Assembly (NCBI GenBank): GCA_964020155.1
Contig: OZ026551.1
Coordinates: forward strand, 3,569,018-3,633,017
Length of the DNA: 64,000 bases
Source of the DNA: Chondrilla cf. caribensis
Taxonomy: Eukaryota > Porifera > Demospongiae > Chondrillida > Chondrillidae
Reading direction: 5' to 3'
The translations under genes and the position numbers were made by a program. Shown here piece after piece: positions 20,071-31,469 of this stretch. The notes under the pieces were generated by a model. That model was not told the DNA's origin. It saw only the letters and a list, made by a program, of their open reading frames with translations, and did no database searches. Each line of letters starts with the position of its first letter. Positions within the stretch are counted from its first letter, which is position 1.

Positions 20071-20274
20071 TTAGTGTCCTCTGACTCCATGAAGCACTTG
20101 GGGGGGCACCTTGCAGCACTCTCTGTGGTACCATTCCATGCACTTGTTACACTCGATCATGTCCCCCTCTTCAATCCTGCGACAATCACAGTATACCTTT
20201 ATAGCAACAGTGTTGCAATATCGCCATTTCCATTTTACGTCTGTACAAGCGACTTCATTATTGACCACAAACAA
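20071..20274 (-). pseudogene. PHD-finger fragment
   Basis: The minus strand encodes VYCDCRRIEEGDMIECNKCM, then EWYHREC, the first six zinc ligands of a PHD finger, and then stops before the last Cys pair. PHD fingers of this style often occur in animal transposon proteins. Upstream frames are broken. Confidence 0.55.
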
Positions 20275-21093
20275 TGAATAAATGTATCAAGGTATTTCAA
20301 GCTTTTCCTTGTACCTCATGGCCAACTGACGGACCCTGACGACGGTTTATACTAGTCTGACGTAGCCAACCCTTGATCCGCCATTTTATTTGTTGAGGTG
20401 GAAAAGGTCTGGGGCATAACTGTGCAGTTCTAGAGTGAAATGTCCGAGAATTTGCCGGACACCATGAATTACATTAAATGCCTATAAATATAACTAGGTG
20501 TGAACATAGTTCAGGACCTCGCTAAACCGAAAATGATGGCATATGTCATGCAAAATATGTGTACGCCAGTTTTCTGATGGAATGCATTTGTTGAATGTTG
20601 TCGTTAACCAATTACACTATTCAATTACAGTTTGCTTGCCTGCATCACCTTCAATTATGATTGGTCTATTAATGTTGGAGAAATGTTTGAATCACTAAAT
20701 GACTGTACTTTTCATGCCAATGCTGCCTTTTTGATTAAATCACTGAGACCTTGGTCACTTTTTAGTTTAGCATATCCATGTGATTGTGTGCTAAAACAAG
20801 ATTGATATTCAAGTCTATACCAATGCCATTCTGCTTGTAGTGTTTCAAAATAAATTAACCAGTGTTTTGCAAAGTCAGCCAGTCTATTTGTCAAGTACCA
20901 GTCAGTAATATGGGGATTGTTAATGACAGCCATAATATAATAATAATAATAATAATAATCATCATTGGTCTCCAAGCCAAAATGGCCCTTAGACCTCAGA
21001 ATTTTTTTTTGCAGTACTCTTCCTTCTTTGAAGGAAACATTAATTTTAGTTTAATAGTGTTATGAAAAATCAAATATGTGGCTAACGAGTATA
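20275..21093. other. No recognised gene
   Basis: AT-rich DNA with a short ATA/ATT triplet run near 20937-20959. 20712-20975 is open on the minus strand but matches nothing I know. Confidence 0.45.
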
Positions 21094-22049
21094 CTAGATA
21101 CGTTGTGTTACAAATTGTGATCGACGTTTCATTGCATTAAAAATGAATTTTGCTGTTGCTTGGATGAGGTGACAATTTTCAGAAGACATGATGAAAACAA
21201 ATTTGTCCATGGTGCAAAGGTAATTGAAACATGAATTTAACATTCTTGCTTGAGTAAGCATATGCTGCCGTATGTCTGTATATCTTGGGCAGGAGATCAA
21301 GAAGTGGGGCTCATCTTCAATCTGGTTGCAATTACACAGTATGCATTTTCTCTCATGCAGAGGAGTTGGGGGAACTGTGTATCTACCACGTTCTATTGAT
21401 AGGTTGTGACTGGATATTCGAAAATTTGTTAAGTATCTTCTCATTGTGGGATTTTGGATGGTAACTAAGTGTTTAGCTTGGTTGTGGATTTTGTGTTTAA
21501 ATCTGCAGTAGTATCTCAACTTGTTACCACCCCATGCTGAGGATCCAGTTGGGTTATGTAGTTGCAGATCAGGCTTTTGCAAGTGTTGGTCCTGAATTCT
21601 TGTTATTATATCACTGGTATATGCATGAATAGCGCTGGAATCATTGAAATTGAGTCCCAAGGACTGTAAGATTTTGTTCATGAGGGAGTACCATGATTCT
21701 AACCCTTCCCTTGCAAGAGTAATAGATAAATTATATGCATCAAGCAGTAATGGGATAGGTTGTTTAATTATTCTTTCATGGTACTTTACAACAGCAGTTC
21801 TTGTATGAAAAGAAATTGGCAAGATACCTAGTTCACAGTAGATTGCAGTATTTGTACTACGTTGGGATACTCCAAGAGAAAACTTATAAAATTTTAGGCA
21901 TACCTTTTCTAATAATTTTACATCCATATATATATATATATATATATAACCCCCCAAATTCTACATTGTACATAAGGATAGGCTTAATCACTGCATTAAA
22001 TAGTTTCATATGAATATTAACATCAGTAATGTTCAACTGAGTTATTTTG
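21094..22049 (-). pseudogene. LINE reverse-transcriptase C-terminal region
   Basis: The minus strand has the post-RT part of a non-LTR retrotransposon: LFNAVIKPILMYNVEFGG, a TA-repeat insertion at 21928-21948, FYKFSLGVSQRSTNTAIYCE, and a terminal zinc-like motif CILCNCNQIEDEPHFLISCP, ending at a stop at 21094-21096. The upstream part runs into the assembly gap. The RT core is not visible. Confidence 0.75.
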
Positions 22050-22249
22050 NNNNNNNNNNNNNNNNNNNNNNNNNNNNNNNNNNNNNNNNNNNNNNNNNNN
22101 NNNNNNNNNNNNNNNNNNNNNNNNNNNNNNNNNNNNNNNNNNNNNNNNNNNNNNNNNNNNNNNNNNNNNNNNNNNNNNNNNNNNNNNNNNNNNNNNNNNN
22201 NNNNNNNNNNNNNNNNNNNNNNNNNNNNNNNNNNNNNNNNNNNNNNNNN
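22050..22249. other. Assembly gap of 200 N
   Basis: Exactly 200 N between a LINE tail and a Merlin-like fragment. The true length is unknown. Confidence 1.
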
Positions 22250-22347
22250 CCATCGATATCCATCTGCCCCATCCCCTCTTGTTTCCCAATTCATGGGTTG
22301 GGGGTTGCCTGGTGTACTGCAATTAGGGCAGTTCTTAGAACTGGACA
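22250..22347 (-). pseudogene. Merlin/ISXO2-like transposase, N-terminal zinc ribbon fragment
   Basis: The minus strand encodes KNCPNCSTPGNPQPMNWETR, then GDGADGYRW, before the gap. This matches the first zinc-ribbon half of eukaryotic ISXO2/Merlin-type transposases. The expected second Cys pair would fall inside the gap. Confidence 0.55.
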
Positions 22348-22675
22348 GAAGTTGCTTACCTACATAGTAATTATTGTTTTGTACTAATAGTATGATATTA
22401 TGTTAATTCATACCTACTTACTTTTCATGTAGGAAATTATGCCATCATTGCCACCAAAAAGAACAGGGCCAAGATCAAGTAAAGACATTCTAAACAGCTT
22501 GAACTCTTAAATTACGCGCCGAAACGATAATTATATTCATAAATCCCATTTAATGTTGATTTAATGTGTATATTAAAGTTATAATTAATGCTATGATTAA
22601 TACTACGCTATAAATAGTACCGAAATGACGTAATTGATATGTATGACGTCATAATGACGTCACAGAATCGCTACG

Positions 22676-22965
22676 ATGGCTGGTCCAGGCGCTGCACTTG
22701 ATCCGGCTATTACCCAAACACAAACGGTTCTGAATCAATAGATTATCTCAGATTGACGCGGCTAAAAAGCCTAAACTGCAGCAGTCAGAGGCACCTGTGA
22801 GAAGGAAGAAGAGGCTGAAGGACATGTCAGCACGCCAGATCATTCTCACAGTTACGCGTACTCTTTCAAATCGTAAAATTGGCTCCCCATGTATGCATGA
22901 TCACATTGCCTCTATTATAGCAATGCTGCAAATATATACAGTACGTAACTATTGATTCTGCGAAG
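22676..22965 (+). other. Unrecognised coding-like fragment
   Basis: An ATG frame (MAGPGAALDPAITQTQTVLN) stops early. A second frame continues with basic residues (PVRRKKRLKDMSARQIILTV). No family is recognised; it could be a transposon or gene fragment. Confidence 0.3.
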
Positions 22966-23042
22966 CGCCCATTATATCGAGTCCACATGCAGAGCTGCAC
23001 GGTATGCATGTGCTCTAAGAGCACTTCTAGTTAATCTATAGG

Positions 23043-24654
23043 CTACCTTAGATTATTGTTCGCGAACTCCTTCAGTTCGAACGCGATCGACGTCAAACTC
23101 TCCAATATTCCCCAGCGGCACCAGTAGAGTGTCCTAAGGGGATTGGCGTTTCGTATCAGGCCTTTCTTCTAAAATTCGAACGAAACTACTATCCGCTGTA
23201 CTTGAAAGTCACCATTTTCATGACACGTTTACGGACGAATACGATTCATTTGACGCGGCGAATTCGAATTAAGTGCGAAGTTTCACGTAAAGGTTATATA
23301 TATAAGCAATAGAAAAATCCTTGCATTTTAGTAGAATTATACATCTACAACATCTACTATACCCGTGCAGTATTACAGTCAAAACAGGGATGTATCACAA
23401 AATACAACACAATACAGTGTACACATAAGACTAGTACAATACAGTACAAAGATGTACAACACAGTGCACGGATGTAAATATGTACAACACAGTGCGCAGA
23501 TGCAAATATGTACAACACAGTGTGCATACTGCACATACATACAACATAGTACACAGATGTACAACACAGTGCACATACATACATACATACAACACAGTAC
23601 ACATGTTTAGTACATGATTACAATGCGACACAGCTTGATGCAAACATAATACAGCCATAATCTACTGCATACTGACAAGCATAATTCACATCACATCCAC
23701 TTGTCTGATCTCCCTTCAACTACAATGGCCTCATATGGTCTCAACATGATGGACTGGGTTGATATGATAGCGTTAGCTGCATCCATCAATGAGGAGAGGA
23801 TGAGTTTCCCACTGGGTACAAAGCTATTCACATCAGCAGACACTGTCACTGTGTCCCCACTAAAATTGATGGCCACAACGTAGCAATTCTCACACACCCC
23901 TTCTCTGCAGTATTGAAGAATTACAAGGGTTTTCTGCGTGGCACTCAGATTCTTGTACATTCCATGTTGAAATTCTGGATGGTTTCTAAGGAGGACTAGC
24001 TGATGGTAGAGGCTCAGTATGGACTTGGGGTCAGCCTTAAGTGTCTCCACATTTAATTTTGCAATCACGCTGCTATTAGGGAGGGGCAGCCAAGGTTTTG
24101 CATCTGGAGTTGTAAAACCAGCATGTATAGAGTTGTTCCACATCATAGGGGTCCTCTCTTTATCTCTTGGATAATCTGTGTTGGTATCCCGACTGAGGTT
24201 CCTGGGGACTGGGACATCCTCCATCCCAAGCTCCTCCCCGTAGTAAGTAGTGGGTGTACCAGGGAGGAGGAGGAGGAGGACATTGAGGAGACGGGCCCTT
24301 TCAGGACCGGCTTTCATTGCAATACGTGTGTTGTCATGGTTACCTAATACCCAATTAGGCCACCCAAATTCAGGTTGATTATCAATCCACGTCGCTATGA
24401 CATTGGCAACAGATATCCCTGTCCACTTCCAATTCCCAAGTAGAAAAGAATTGAAAGGAAAAGTCAATTCAGGCTTTTCTTCTGTCCCAAAAAGCTCATC
24501 ACATTCTTGGGATCACTGTATATTTCTCCAATCATCAGTTTTTCACCATAAGAATCGAGAAGGTTTCTCCAACGATGGACAACAGCATGGATTTCAGGAT
24601 AGTCCTTGGTATAGTTATGATAGAACAAATTGTACGATATCTCTGTTTGATTAG
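23043..24654 (-). pseudogene. SLC3/rBAT-like gene, truncated copy
   Basis: Closely similar to 37814-39482, including about 650 bp of 3-prime flank with its minisatellite. Coding runs from the GEIYS block to the last residues and a stop at 23691. It has a one-base loss near 24485 that shifts the frame. Similarity ends abruptly near 24654, so the N-terminal 370 or so residues are absent. The C-terminal part is open and has CAG at 23934-23936 where the longer copy has TAG. It contains the third catalytic block GNHDNTRIA and the C-terminal beta domain. Most likely a partial segmental duplication, not expressed as an enzyme. Confidence 0.85.
23395..23610. repeat. GTACAACACAGTGCAC minisatellite
   Basis: Irregular repeats of about 24-30 bp. 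The same array occurs at 38160-38430 in the other copy of the duplication. Confidence 0.85.
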
Positions 24655-24702
24655 AGTACTCATATTATAATGACAGCATTATCACACATTTTCAATACTT
24701 CT

Positions 24703-25526
24703 AAACATGAAATATTGAAATGCCTAAAAATTCTTAGTGCTTTACCTTTGTCAGTACCATATTGAATTACCTCGAGTATTGCATAAATTTATTATTATTA
24801 TTATTATTATTATTAGATGATGTGTGGTGGTGATATAAAAATAAGTAATGATATAACTAAAATAATTATTACACACACATTTACAATTAAGTAAAATACA
24901 TGTTGCATAAATTAAATATTACATACATATTTACAATTAAATAGAATACACATAGTAACAATTAATTAAAATAAATATAATAATAATAAATATATATGAT
25001 GCATGCAAACTAGAGACTAATCAAGGGGACAGAAATCACTGTCTGCTACAGGGAGGGACCCTAGCACCGAGGTGGCATTCCCAATCTGGATTGCAACGGA
25101 GATTCTCTGTAATAGAAAGCCAAAAGACCTTTTTTGCTCTCCGGATGCCGTTTTGATCCGTTTGCCCAGCTCCCTCAGGAAGTTTCCTGTTTCGGGTCCA
25201 GTGGCCCCACTTGTTTCAATTGCCACTGGTTGAAACAAGTACATGCTGTCCAGATGGGCATACTTTCTCGATTTCTCTATTTCAGCGTGTGCGGCTGCTC
25301 CTCCAGGCTCGCTGATGGCTCTCAGACAATTGGATGTACAGAAGGTGTCTGGACATGTTACATACTTTTTCGATTTCTCTATTTCAGCGTGTGCGGCTGC
25401 TCCTCCAGGCTCACTGATGGCTCTCGGACAATTGGATGTACAGAAGGATGATCGTTATGCCATCAGGCCGGTTTCCGTCTTACCGATGTAGGCCGGAGGG
25501 TTCCAGTCTTCTTCTTCTTCTTCTTC

Positions 25527-25558
<32 letters not shown>

Positions 25559-25665
25559 GTCGTTGTTGTTTTGTTGTAATAATATTTTTGTGTATATACG
25601 TAGCTTTCTTTCCATTATTATCATCAATTAATTATAATAATTATTGTTATTATTCAGATTTTAAA
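24703..25665. repeat. Dispersed repeat, copy 1 (carries an RT-tail fragment)
   Basis: Starts CATGAAATATTGAAATGCCT and ends after ATTATTGTCGTTGTTGTTTT and a TTATTATCATCAATTAATTA block. The same ends flank 26005-26765, which lacks the RT fragment. Confidence 0.65.
25017..25500 (-). pseudogene. RT-element C-terminal fragment with in-frame 100-bp duplication
   Basis: The minus strand encodes SNCLRAISEPGGAAAHAEIE, then YLFQPVAIETSGATGPETGN and FLLQRISVAIQIGNA, resembling the last domain of sponge/cnidarian RT elements like the one at 51019-53557. The block with ISEPGGAAAHAEIEKS occurs twice in tandem, about 100 bp apart (25262-25360 and 25362-25455). Confidence 0.65.
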
Positions 25666-26004
25666 TAATACGTACCTGTTTTTCTTCTGAAGTCGCCAAA
25701 TAAGTACACTTTAAGTACAAAACAATGAAAAATAAATTCGAACGCGCTGGAAGAGCATCCATTTCACGATTCTGGTTTGTCGGGCAAGGAGAAAACCGTG
25801 TATATCGAGCGAACGGTATATTTCCGAGTTAATCGACGGCCATATTCACGGTACACTCCGTGATATATTATGCCAATACGATAACACACGTGTCCGTACA
25901 TACACCGTACGGGAACCCGTGTAAATCTCGTCCTATGCGTATTAACGGGAATGGTGCCGACGCGTAAACGGGCCCGTGCACAACACACGTTTTCCCAATG
26001 TGTG

Positions 26005-26640
26005 AGGAGCATGAAATATTGAAATGCCTAAAAATACGTACTGCTTTAGCTTTGCCAGTACCATATTAAATTACTTTGAGTAATGCCTAAATTTATTATT
26101 ATCAATATTATTATTCTTATAATATACAATCACATAGTTACACACGTACATACAATCAAATAAAATACAGTCACATAAATTGTGCATGTAATGAATGTAT
26201 TTTACAATTAAATAAAATAGATCTAATAATAATAATTACAATAATAATAATAAATAAAAATACTAATACTACATGACTGCCTAGAAATCTGCATAATTGG
26301 CATTCAAATCATGCCAGCATACATACATACCACAATATGACAGTATGCACTAACATATTCCACACATAATATACGTACATATGTACCTATGTACGTACAC
26401 AAATGTACCAAAGTAAAGATACAAAAAACAGATTACCATGAATAGGTGACAATATGTACTGATATACTTACCTACGTATACATCATACTGTTTGATTGTA
26501 CGTATACATATATTTGTGCTAGACATACGTACCATAGGATTTTCATACATACATATATTATGAACAGACTGCAAACTAAACATGATACATATACGTATGT
26601 ATGTACATATGTACATACAAGAGCTGTGTAGAAGATTATG

Positions 26641-26676
<36 letters not shown>

Positions 26677-26765
26677 GTCGTTGTTGTTTTGTTATAGCTA
26701 ATAATATTTTTGTGTAGTATTCTTTCCATTATTATCATCAATTAATTATAATTATTATTATTAGA
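26005..26765. repeat. Dispersed repeat, copy 2
   Basis: Shares both ends with 24703-25665. The middle is TACGTACATA-rich DNA and a long ATT triplet run (26636-26675). No coding content. Confidence 0.65.
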
Positions 26766-27204
26766 AATTAATGTGTTAATTTCTCACCCTGTTTTTATCA
26801 TATTATTAATAGTCTACCTGGCCTGATGCTTGATACTTATGAGATGTGCTCCTATTGAGCTGAGAAGACCTATAAAACAAGAAAGTAAGAGGTACAGTAT
26901 ATAAAAACTGTTCGTGAGCAACAAATTACTTAACGTGAACAATTATATATGTTTAATCAATTTGACTATATTTTGGAACACTAGCATGTCGACGTTATAC
27001 AGTTAAATCGTTGATTAATTACATGTGTATAATATATACAACACATGACATCTCACAGACTAGCATAAAGTGCATAATAATATACAGATGTATGTTGCTC
27101 CACCATTATTGTAATCATCTTGCAGAATTAAGTGGCTAATATTTCCTACTATCATCAACCTATCTAATGGATAACAAGTGTACAATAGTGTACTTACCTG
27201 AAGA

Positions 27205-27813
27205 TTAACAGCGGAAAATAAAGACATGGCATAATCCAGTTCCCACTCGTGGTGGATTAGGAAAAGCATTAAGGTTGTACACACGATTCATGCTAAAATA
27301 CACATAGCTGGACGTGAAGAGAGTTGGATTGTAAACAGTTTGGGTTATGTCATTACTTCCGAAATACACGTTTCCTTTCTGAATTGTAACTACAATCTGC
27401 TTTCCGATAACATTGGTTAAACGGGTACCGTCTCCACTCCCTGTTTTGCCATAGACGTAGAAAGTCTTTTTATAGTTGTGCACCTCGTAACATCCAGAGC
27501 TTCCTCCCCAACCATCACCACAACCATTGGCGATGTGAAAGTTGAATCCAGTTGGGTTGCTATTGAATTCGAGCAAGAATGTGTGGCAACTTCCAAACAA
27601 GGGGAGCCGAATGATTCCTCGCATATCACAAGGTCCAAAGCCAGGATTGGTGAGATTCCTAACCCAAGAAATTGAGGATAGAGAACTGATGGAAGTATAT
27701 CCAGTAGTGAGATTAGCTTCGAATGTTGGAAGTATATAACTTGGAACGGCAAGGTACGCATTGATACAAAAACTTAGCCACACTGCAACTGAGAAGTATT
27801 TGAAGGCCGTCAT
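27205..27813 (-). CDS. Small secreted protein A, tandem family
   Basis: 202 codons with an N-terminal signal peptide (hydrophobic FSVAVWLSFCINAYLAV). The mature part is rich in aromatic, Gly and Thr residues, as in an extracellular beta-sandwich: WVRNLTNPGFGPCDMRGIIR, FNFHIANGCGDGWGG and FYVYGKTGSGDGTRLTNVIG. I do not recognise the family; a lectin-like fold is only a guess. It shares most of its sequence with the neighbouring gene at 28444-29043. A CAG|GTAAGT donor lies just after the stop, so the transcript probably has a 3-prime UTR intron with a downstream exon near 27060-27190. About 1,238 bp separate equal points of the two gene units. Confidence 0.8.
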   Translation of the reverse strand: MTAFKYFSVAVWLSFCINAYLAVPSYILPTFEANLTTGYTSISSLSSISWVRNLTNPGFGPCDMRGIIRLPLFGSCHTFLLEFNSNPTGFNFHIANGCGDGWGGSSGCYEVHNYKKTFYVYGKTGSGDGTRLTNVIGKQIVVTIQKGNVYFGSNDITQTVYNPTLFTSSYVYFSMNRVYNLNAFPNPPRVGTGLCHVFIFRC

Positions 27814-27839
27814 GATACCTGCGGTATATCACTTTACGT

Positions 27840-28135
27840 ACTGAAGCAATGGCTTCTAGTTTCAAGTTTGCTACTTATATACTTGATGTTTTCATGTATT
27901 ACTGCAATCAATCTCCAGTGTCACTTGTGGATGACCACATGTCATTTGTACATTGCCATATGTATACAGGAAGTAGTTGTCCTCTTACAAGAAAAAATTG
28001 ATTAGAGGGATATTAACATGTCTCCTTGTAGGTCACCAACCCATGATGTGAACCTTCACAACATCAGTTAATATCCAGCATCTGTATGGCGTGAGGGTTC
28101 TTATGGACAAAGTACATACCTGACTCTGATGATAG
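27840..28135 (+). repeat. Family repeat in the 5-prime flank of gene A
   Basis: Contains TCAATCTCCAGTGTCACTTG, then ATATCCAGCATCTGTATGGC. Related blocks recur at about 29070-29400, 30540-30800, 32100-32360 (inverted), 33960-34060 (inverted), 34595-34830 and 36530-36740. Confidence 0.8.
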
Positions 28136-28443
28136 AACTTAGTTGACATGCATCATAACTGTCACAACTACTGGCATGTTTCTCCGGTGTCTGTTTGACA
28201 CATATATAATGTAAATAAATAAATAAATAACACCAATACTCATTACCCCTGTACATCCCTTTGGATTTGCTGCTAGCCTTGTGGTGACATCTCACAGACT
28301 AGCATAAAGTGCATAATATTATACAGATGTATGTTGCTCCACCATTATTATAATCATCTTGCAGAATTAAGTTGCTAATATTTCCTATTATCATCAACCT
28401 ATCTAATGGATAACAATCGTACAATAGTGTACTTACCTGAAGA

Positions 28444-29043
28444 TTAACAGGGGTAAATATAGGCACTGCATAATCCAGTTGCCACTCGTAGTGGTGTGGG
28501 ATTGATGTTAAGGTTGTAGACACGATTCATGCTAAAATACACATAGCTGGACGTGAAGAGAGTTGGATTGTAAACAGTTTGGGTTATGTCATTACTTTTG
28601 AAATATACTTTTCCTTTTCGAATTGTAACTTCAATCCGCTTTCCCAAAGCATTGGTTAAACGGGTACTGTCTCCGCTCCCTGTTTTGCCGTAGACGTAGA
28701 AAGTCTTTTTATAGTTGTGCACCTCGTAACACCAAGAGGTTCCTCCCCAACCATCACCACGACCATTGTCAATGTGAAAGTTGAATCCAGTTGGGTTGCT
28801 ATTGAAATAGAGCACGAATTTGTGGCACTTTCCACTCAAGGGGAAACGAATGATTCCTCGCATATCACAAGATCCAGAGCTAGGATTGAAGAGTTTCCTA
28901 ACCCAAGAAATTCCGGATCCAGGTCTGATGTAAGTAGATCCACTACTGAGATTAGCTCGGAATCGATAATTTGGAAGGGCAAGGTACGCATTGATACAAA
29001 AACAGAGCCACACTGCAACTGAGAAGTATTTGAAGGCTGCCAT
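28444..29043 (-). CDS. Small secreted protein B, tandem family
   Basis: 199 codons, paralogue of 27205-27813, with the same signal peptide and the same ending (about 18 residues after MNRVYNLN, stop TAA). Six Cys residues can be counted in the mature part. One Cys of copy A (NGCGDGW) is Arg here (NGRGDGW). The coding part, the post-stop donor, the downstream exon and the promoter-side DNA are all duplicated, so this is a whole-gene tandem copy. Both frames stay open despite many substitutions, which suggests selection. The function is unknown; secretion is inferred from the signal peptide. Confidence 0.8.
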   Translation of the reverse strand: MAAFKYFSVAVWLCFCINAYLALPNYRFRANLSSGSTYIRPGSGISWVRKLFNPSSGSCDMRGIIRFPLSGKCHKFVLYFNSNPTGFNFHIDNGRGDGWGGTSWCYEVHNYKKTFYVYGKTGSGDSTRLTNALGKRIEVTIRKGKVYFKSNDITQTVYNPTLFTSSYVYFSMNRVYNLNINPTPLRVATGLCSAYIYPC

Positions 29044-29469
29044 GATAGCTGCAGTATATCACTTTACGTACTGAAGCAATGGCTTCTAGTTTCAAGTTTG
29101 CTACTTATATACTTGATGTTTTCATGTATTACTGCAATCAATCTCCAGTGTCACTTGTGGATGACAGCACATGTCATTTGTACATTGCCATATGTATACA
29201 GGAATTAGTCGTCTTCTTACAAGAAAAGAAATTCATTAGTTGGATATTAACATGTCTTCTTGTAGGTCACCAACCCAAAATGTGAACCTTCACAACCTCA
29301 GTTAATATCCAGCATCTGTATGGCACAAGGGTTTTTATGGACAAAGTACACAACTCTCATCATACAATGTGGATGTAATTTTACAAGACTCATGATCAGT
29401 CTACATAGTCCTGGGATGACTCATTAATGGCTAGGGAATGATATATTATCTATTTGTGGTATGCTTTGT

Positions 29470-31340
29470 AACAGGTCATTAGTCTTGGGACGAGGTGATT
29501 ACAAGTAATAACGATGATTCTGAATAGTCTGGTCGTGTGAAAGTAACGTGTCGTGGAAGCCACGCCTCCTTTATCGGTTACGTTAAAACGCCACCGGTCA
29601 GATTCCTTTTGTTTCTTTTGTCGATGGATGCACGTGCGAGTTAAAAACTCATTGTCTATAATCTCTTCTGTCTCACTAGAGTAGAAAATAGGAATTGAGA
29701 ATTATGCAAGTTCTACAAACCTTACATTCGAACCATTCCGTAAACACAGGGACAGCCATTTTATTATCTAGTGCGCAAATCATATGTTACCGGCGGAGCA
29801 GATGTGTTACTCAATCCGTCCATGTGTAGTGGAAAAAGGCACCTTGCCCTCCTGCCATGCACGGATATGAATGTTGTGCAGCAGCAGTACTAGTCTATGA
29901 CAAACTCACACTTCATTCTCGATGACTGTGTCTTGAATTCCCAATCTTGTAAGTCGCCAAAAGTGTCCAACTTAGCTCTTGTTGTTAACTGTGGACAAGA
30001 AATGAGGTTCAGTTGTTTTATAGACGTTCACAATACTATATCAAATCACAAACAATTACAATCCAAAATCCACAGTCTCAAATTGCACGTTAAATGTGCA
30101 TGAAAATATATATTATGATCAGTAACAACTCCAATACATTTATACAGTTCCAAACCTCATGCATAGACACCCCTTTGGTGCTGATACAGAATTCAGTAAA
30201 CAGTTCATAATTGGTTACAACTGCATGTATCTCAAAGGTCCGTTGACACATAATGTTAACTAACACCAATACTCATTTCTCCCTGTACATCCCTCTGGAT
30301 TCACTGCTAAACTGGTGGTGACTGACAAGATCATTGTGATTACATGTCATTGACACAATTTCCCCCTCAGCTATAGTGTCCTTATTTAGATACCAGGCTG
30401 TTGTTTTAAGAACTCACATAGAACATATATGAGCTAAACAACTACATTAATACCAGATCCATAATCTTTAAGGTTGAATTGATGTGCACAGATCTAGGAA
30501 TGAATCTTTTGATCAGTTTCTGCTTCAGTTCTTTAAGATTTGCCACAATCAATCCCCAGTTAGTGTCACTTCGGGATGAGCACACGAGACATTTGTATAC
30601 ATTGCCACATGTAGGAATTGTCTGCCCTCTCACAAGAGAAAATTTGATCAGTGGGAAATTAACATGTCTCCTTGTAGTTCACCAACCCATAATGTGAATT
30701 TTAACAGCCTCAGTTAATATCCAGCATTTGTATGGCGTGAGGGTTCTTATGGACAAAGTATAAACACACCTAACTCACATGATACAATGTGGATGTCATT
30801 TTACAAGACTCATGATCAGTCTACATTCTGGGATGACTCACATAAGGCTAGAGAATGATATACTTTCTATTTGTGTTATGCTTTGTGACAGTTCATTAAA
30901 AGCCTAAACATATAGCCATTCTTGAGCAAGTAAAGTGGTCTGAGGTGCAAGGAAAGGCAAATGACCTTCTTGGACCTTTTGGGAGAAGTACTGGAATCTC
31001 CCATAAACATGTCAGCAAATGGAAGCAGTCCTCCTTCTGTTTATGGTGAAAGGAAAATATCGAAGAAATCGAAGAAGAAGCAGGGAAGAAAGAAGTGAGA
31101 AACAACAGTAGCAGTGATACTACAGCTAGCCCCTGTGGCCCCAGGGGATGGTATTTAGGCACTATAAGAGCAGTTATTTCGTGAACCCATTCTTGTAAAT
31201 TCTTCTTCTCAGCATAGCCTAGCTCTGTTTACCCCTTACACAGCTACTGAGCACTGTGATTGGCAATCCAAAATGGTTATAAGTCATAGAGTCGATAGAA
31301 CTGTCCTATTGTGTCACAGCAGATCCAATTCCCTTACCAG
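29470..31340. repeat. Left arm of a large inverted repeat
   Basis: Begins near CTTGGGACGAGGTGATTACA and pairs as an inverted copy with 31470-33560, block by block (for example the CAGCAGCAGTACTAGTCTAT block at 29880 against its complement near 33205). No long gene frame lies inside. Confidence 0.8.
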
Positions 31341-31469
31341 GCCTTATTGTTCATATGAACTTTATCAAACCTGTGTCCTAGGCTCAGACAACACTACATA
31401 AACTTCAGATAGAACATATAGTACAGGTAATGGAGGTGATGGTTGCCTTGCATATATATCAGGATGATG
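31341..31469. other. Centre of the large inverted repeat
   Basis: About 130 bp of spacer including CTGTGTCCTAGGCTCAGACA. This block recurs near 35140. Confidence 0.5.

Noticed and set aside
23357..23658. Cys/Tyr-rich frames in the GTACAACACAGTG arrays
   Set aside because: Minisatellite translation, duplicated at 38092-38540, with no coding signature.
25764..26012. 82-codon minus-strand frame
   Set aside because: No recognisable composition, domain or splice context; it lies in repeat-flanking DNA.
28299..28523. Alternative minus-strand frame through the secreted-protein 3-prime end (WQLDYAV)
   Set aside because: It looked conserved in the remnant at 36945-37150, but the frame ending RVATGLCS is conserved too and matches the signal-peptide frame.
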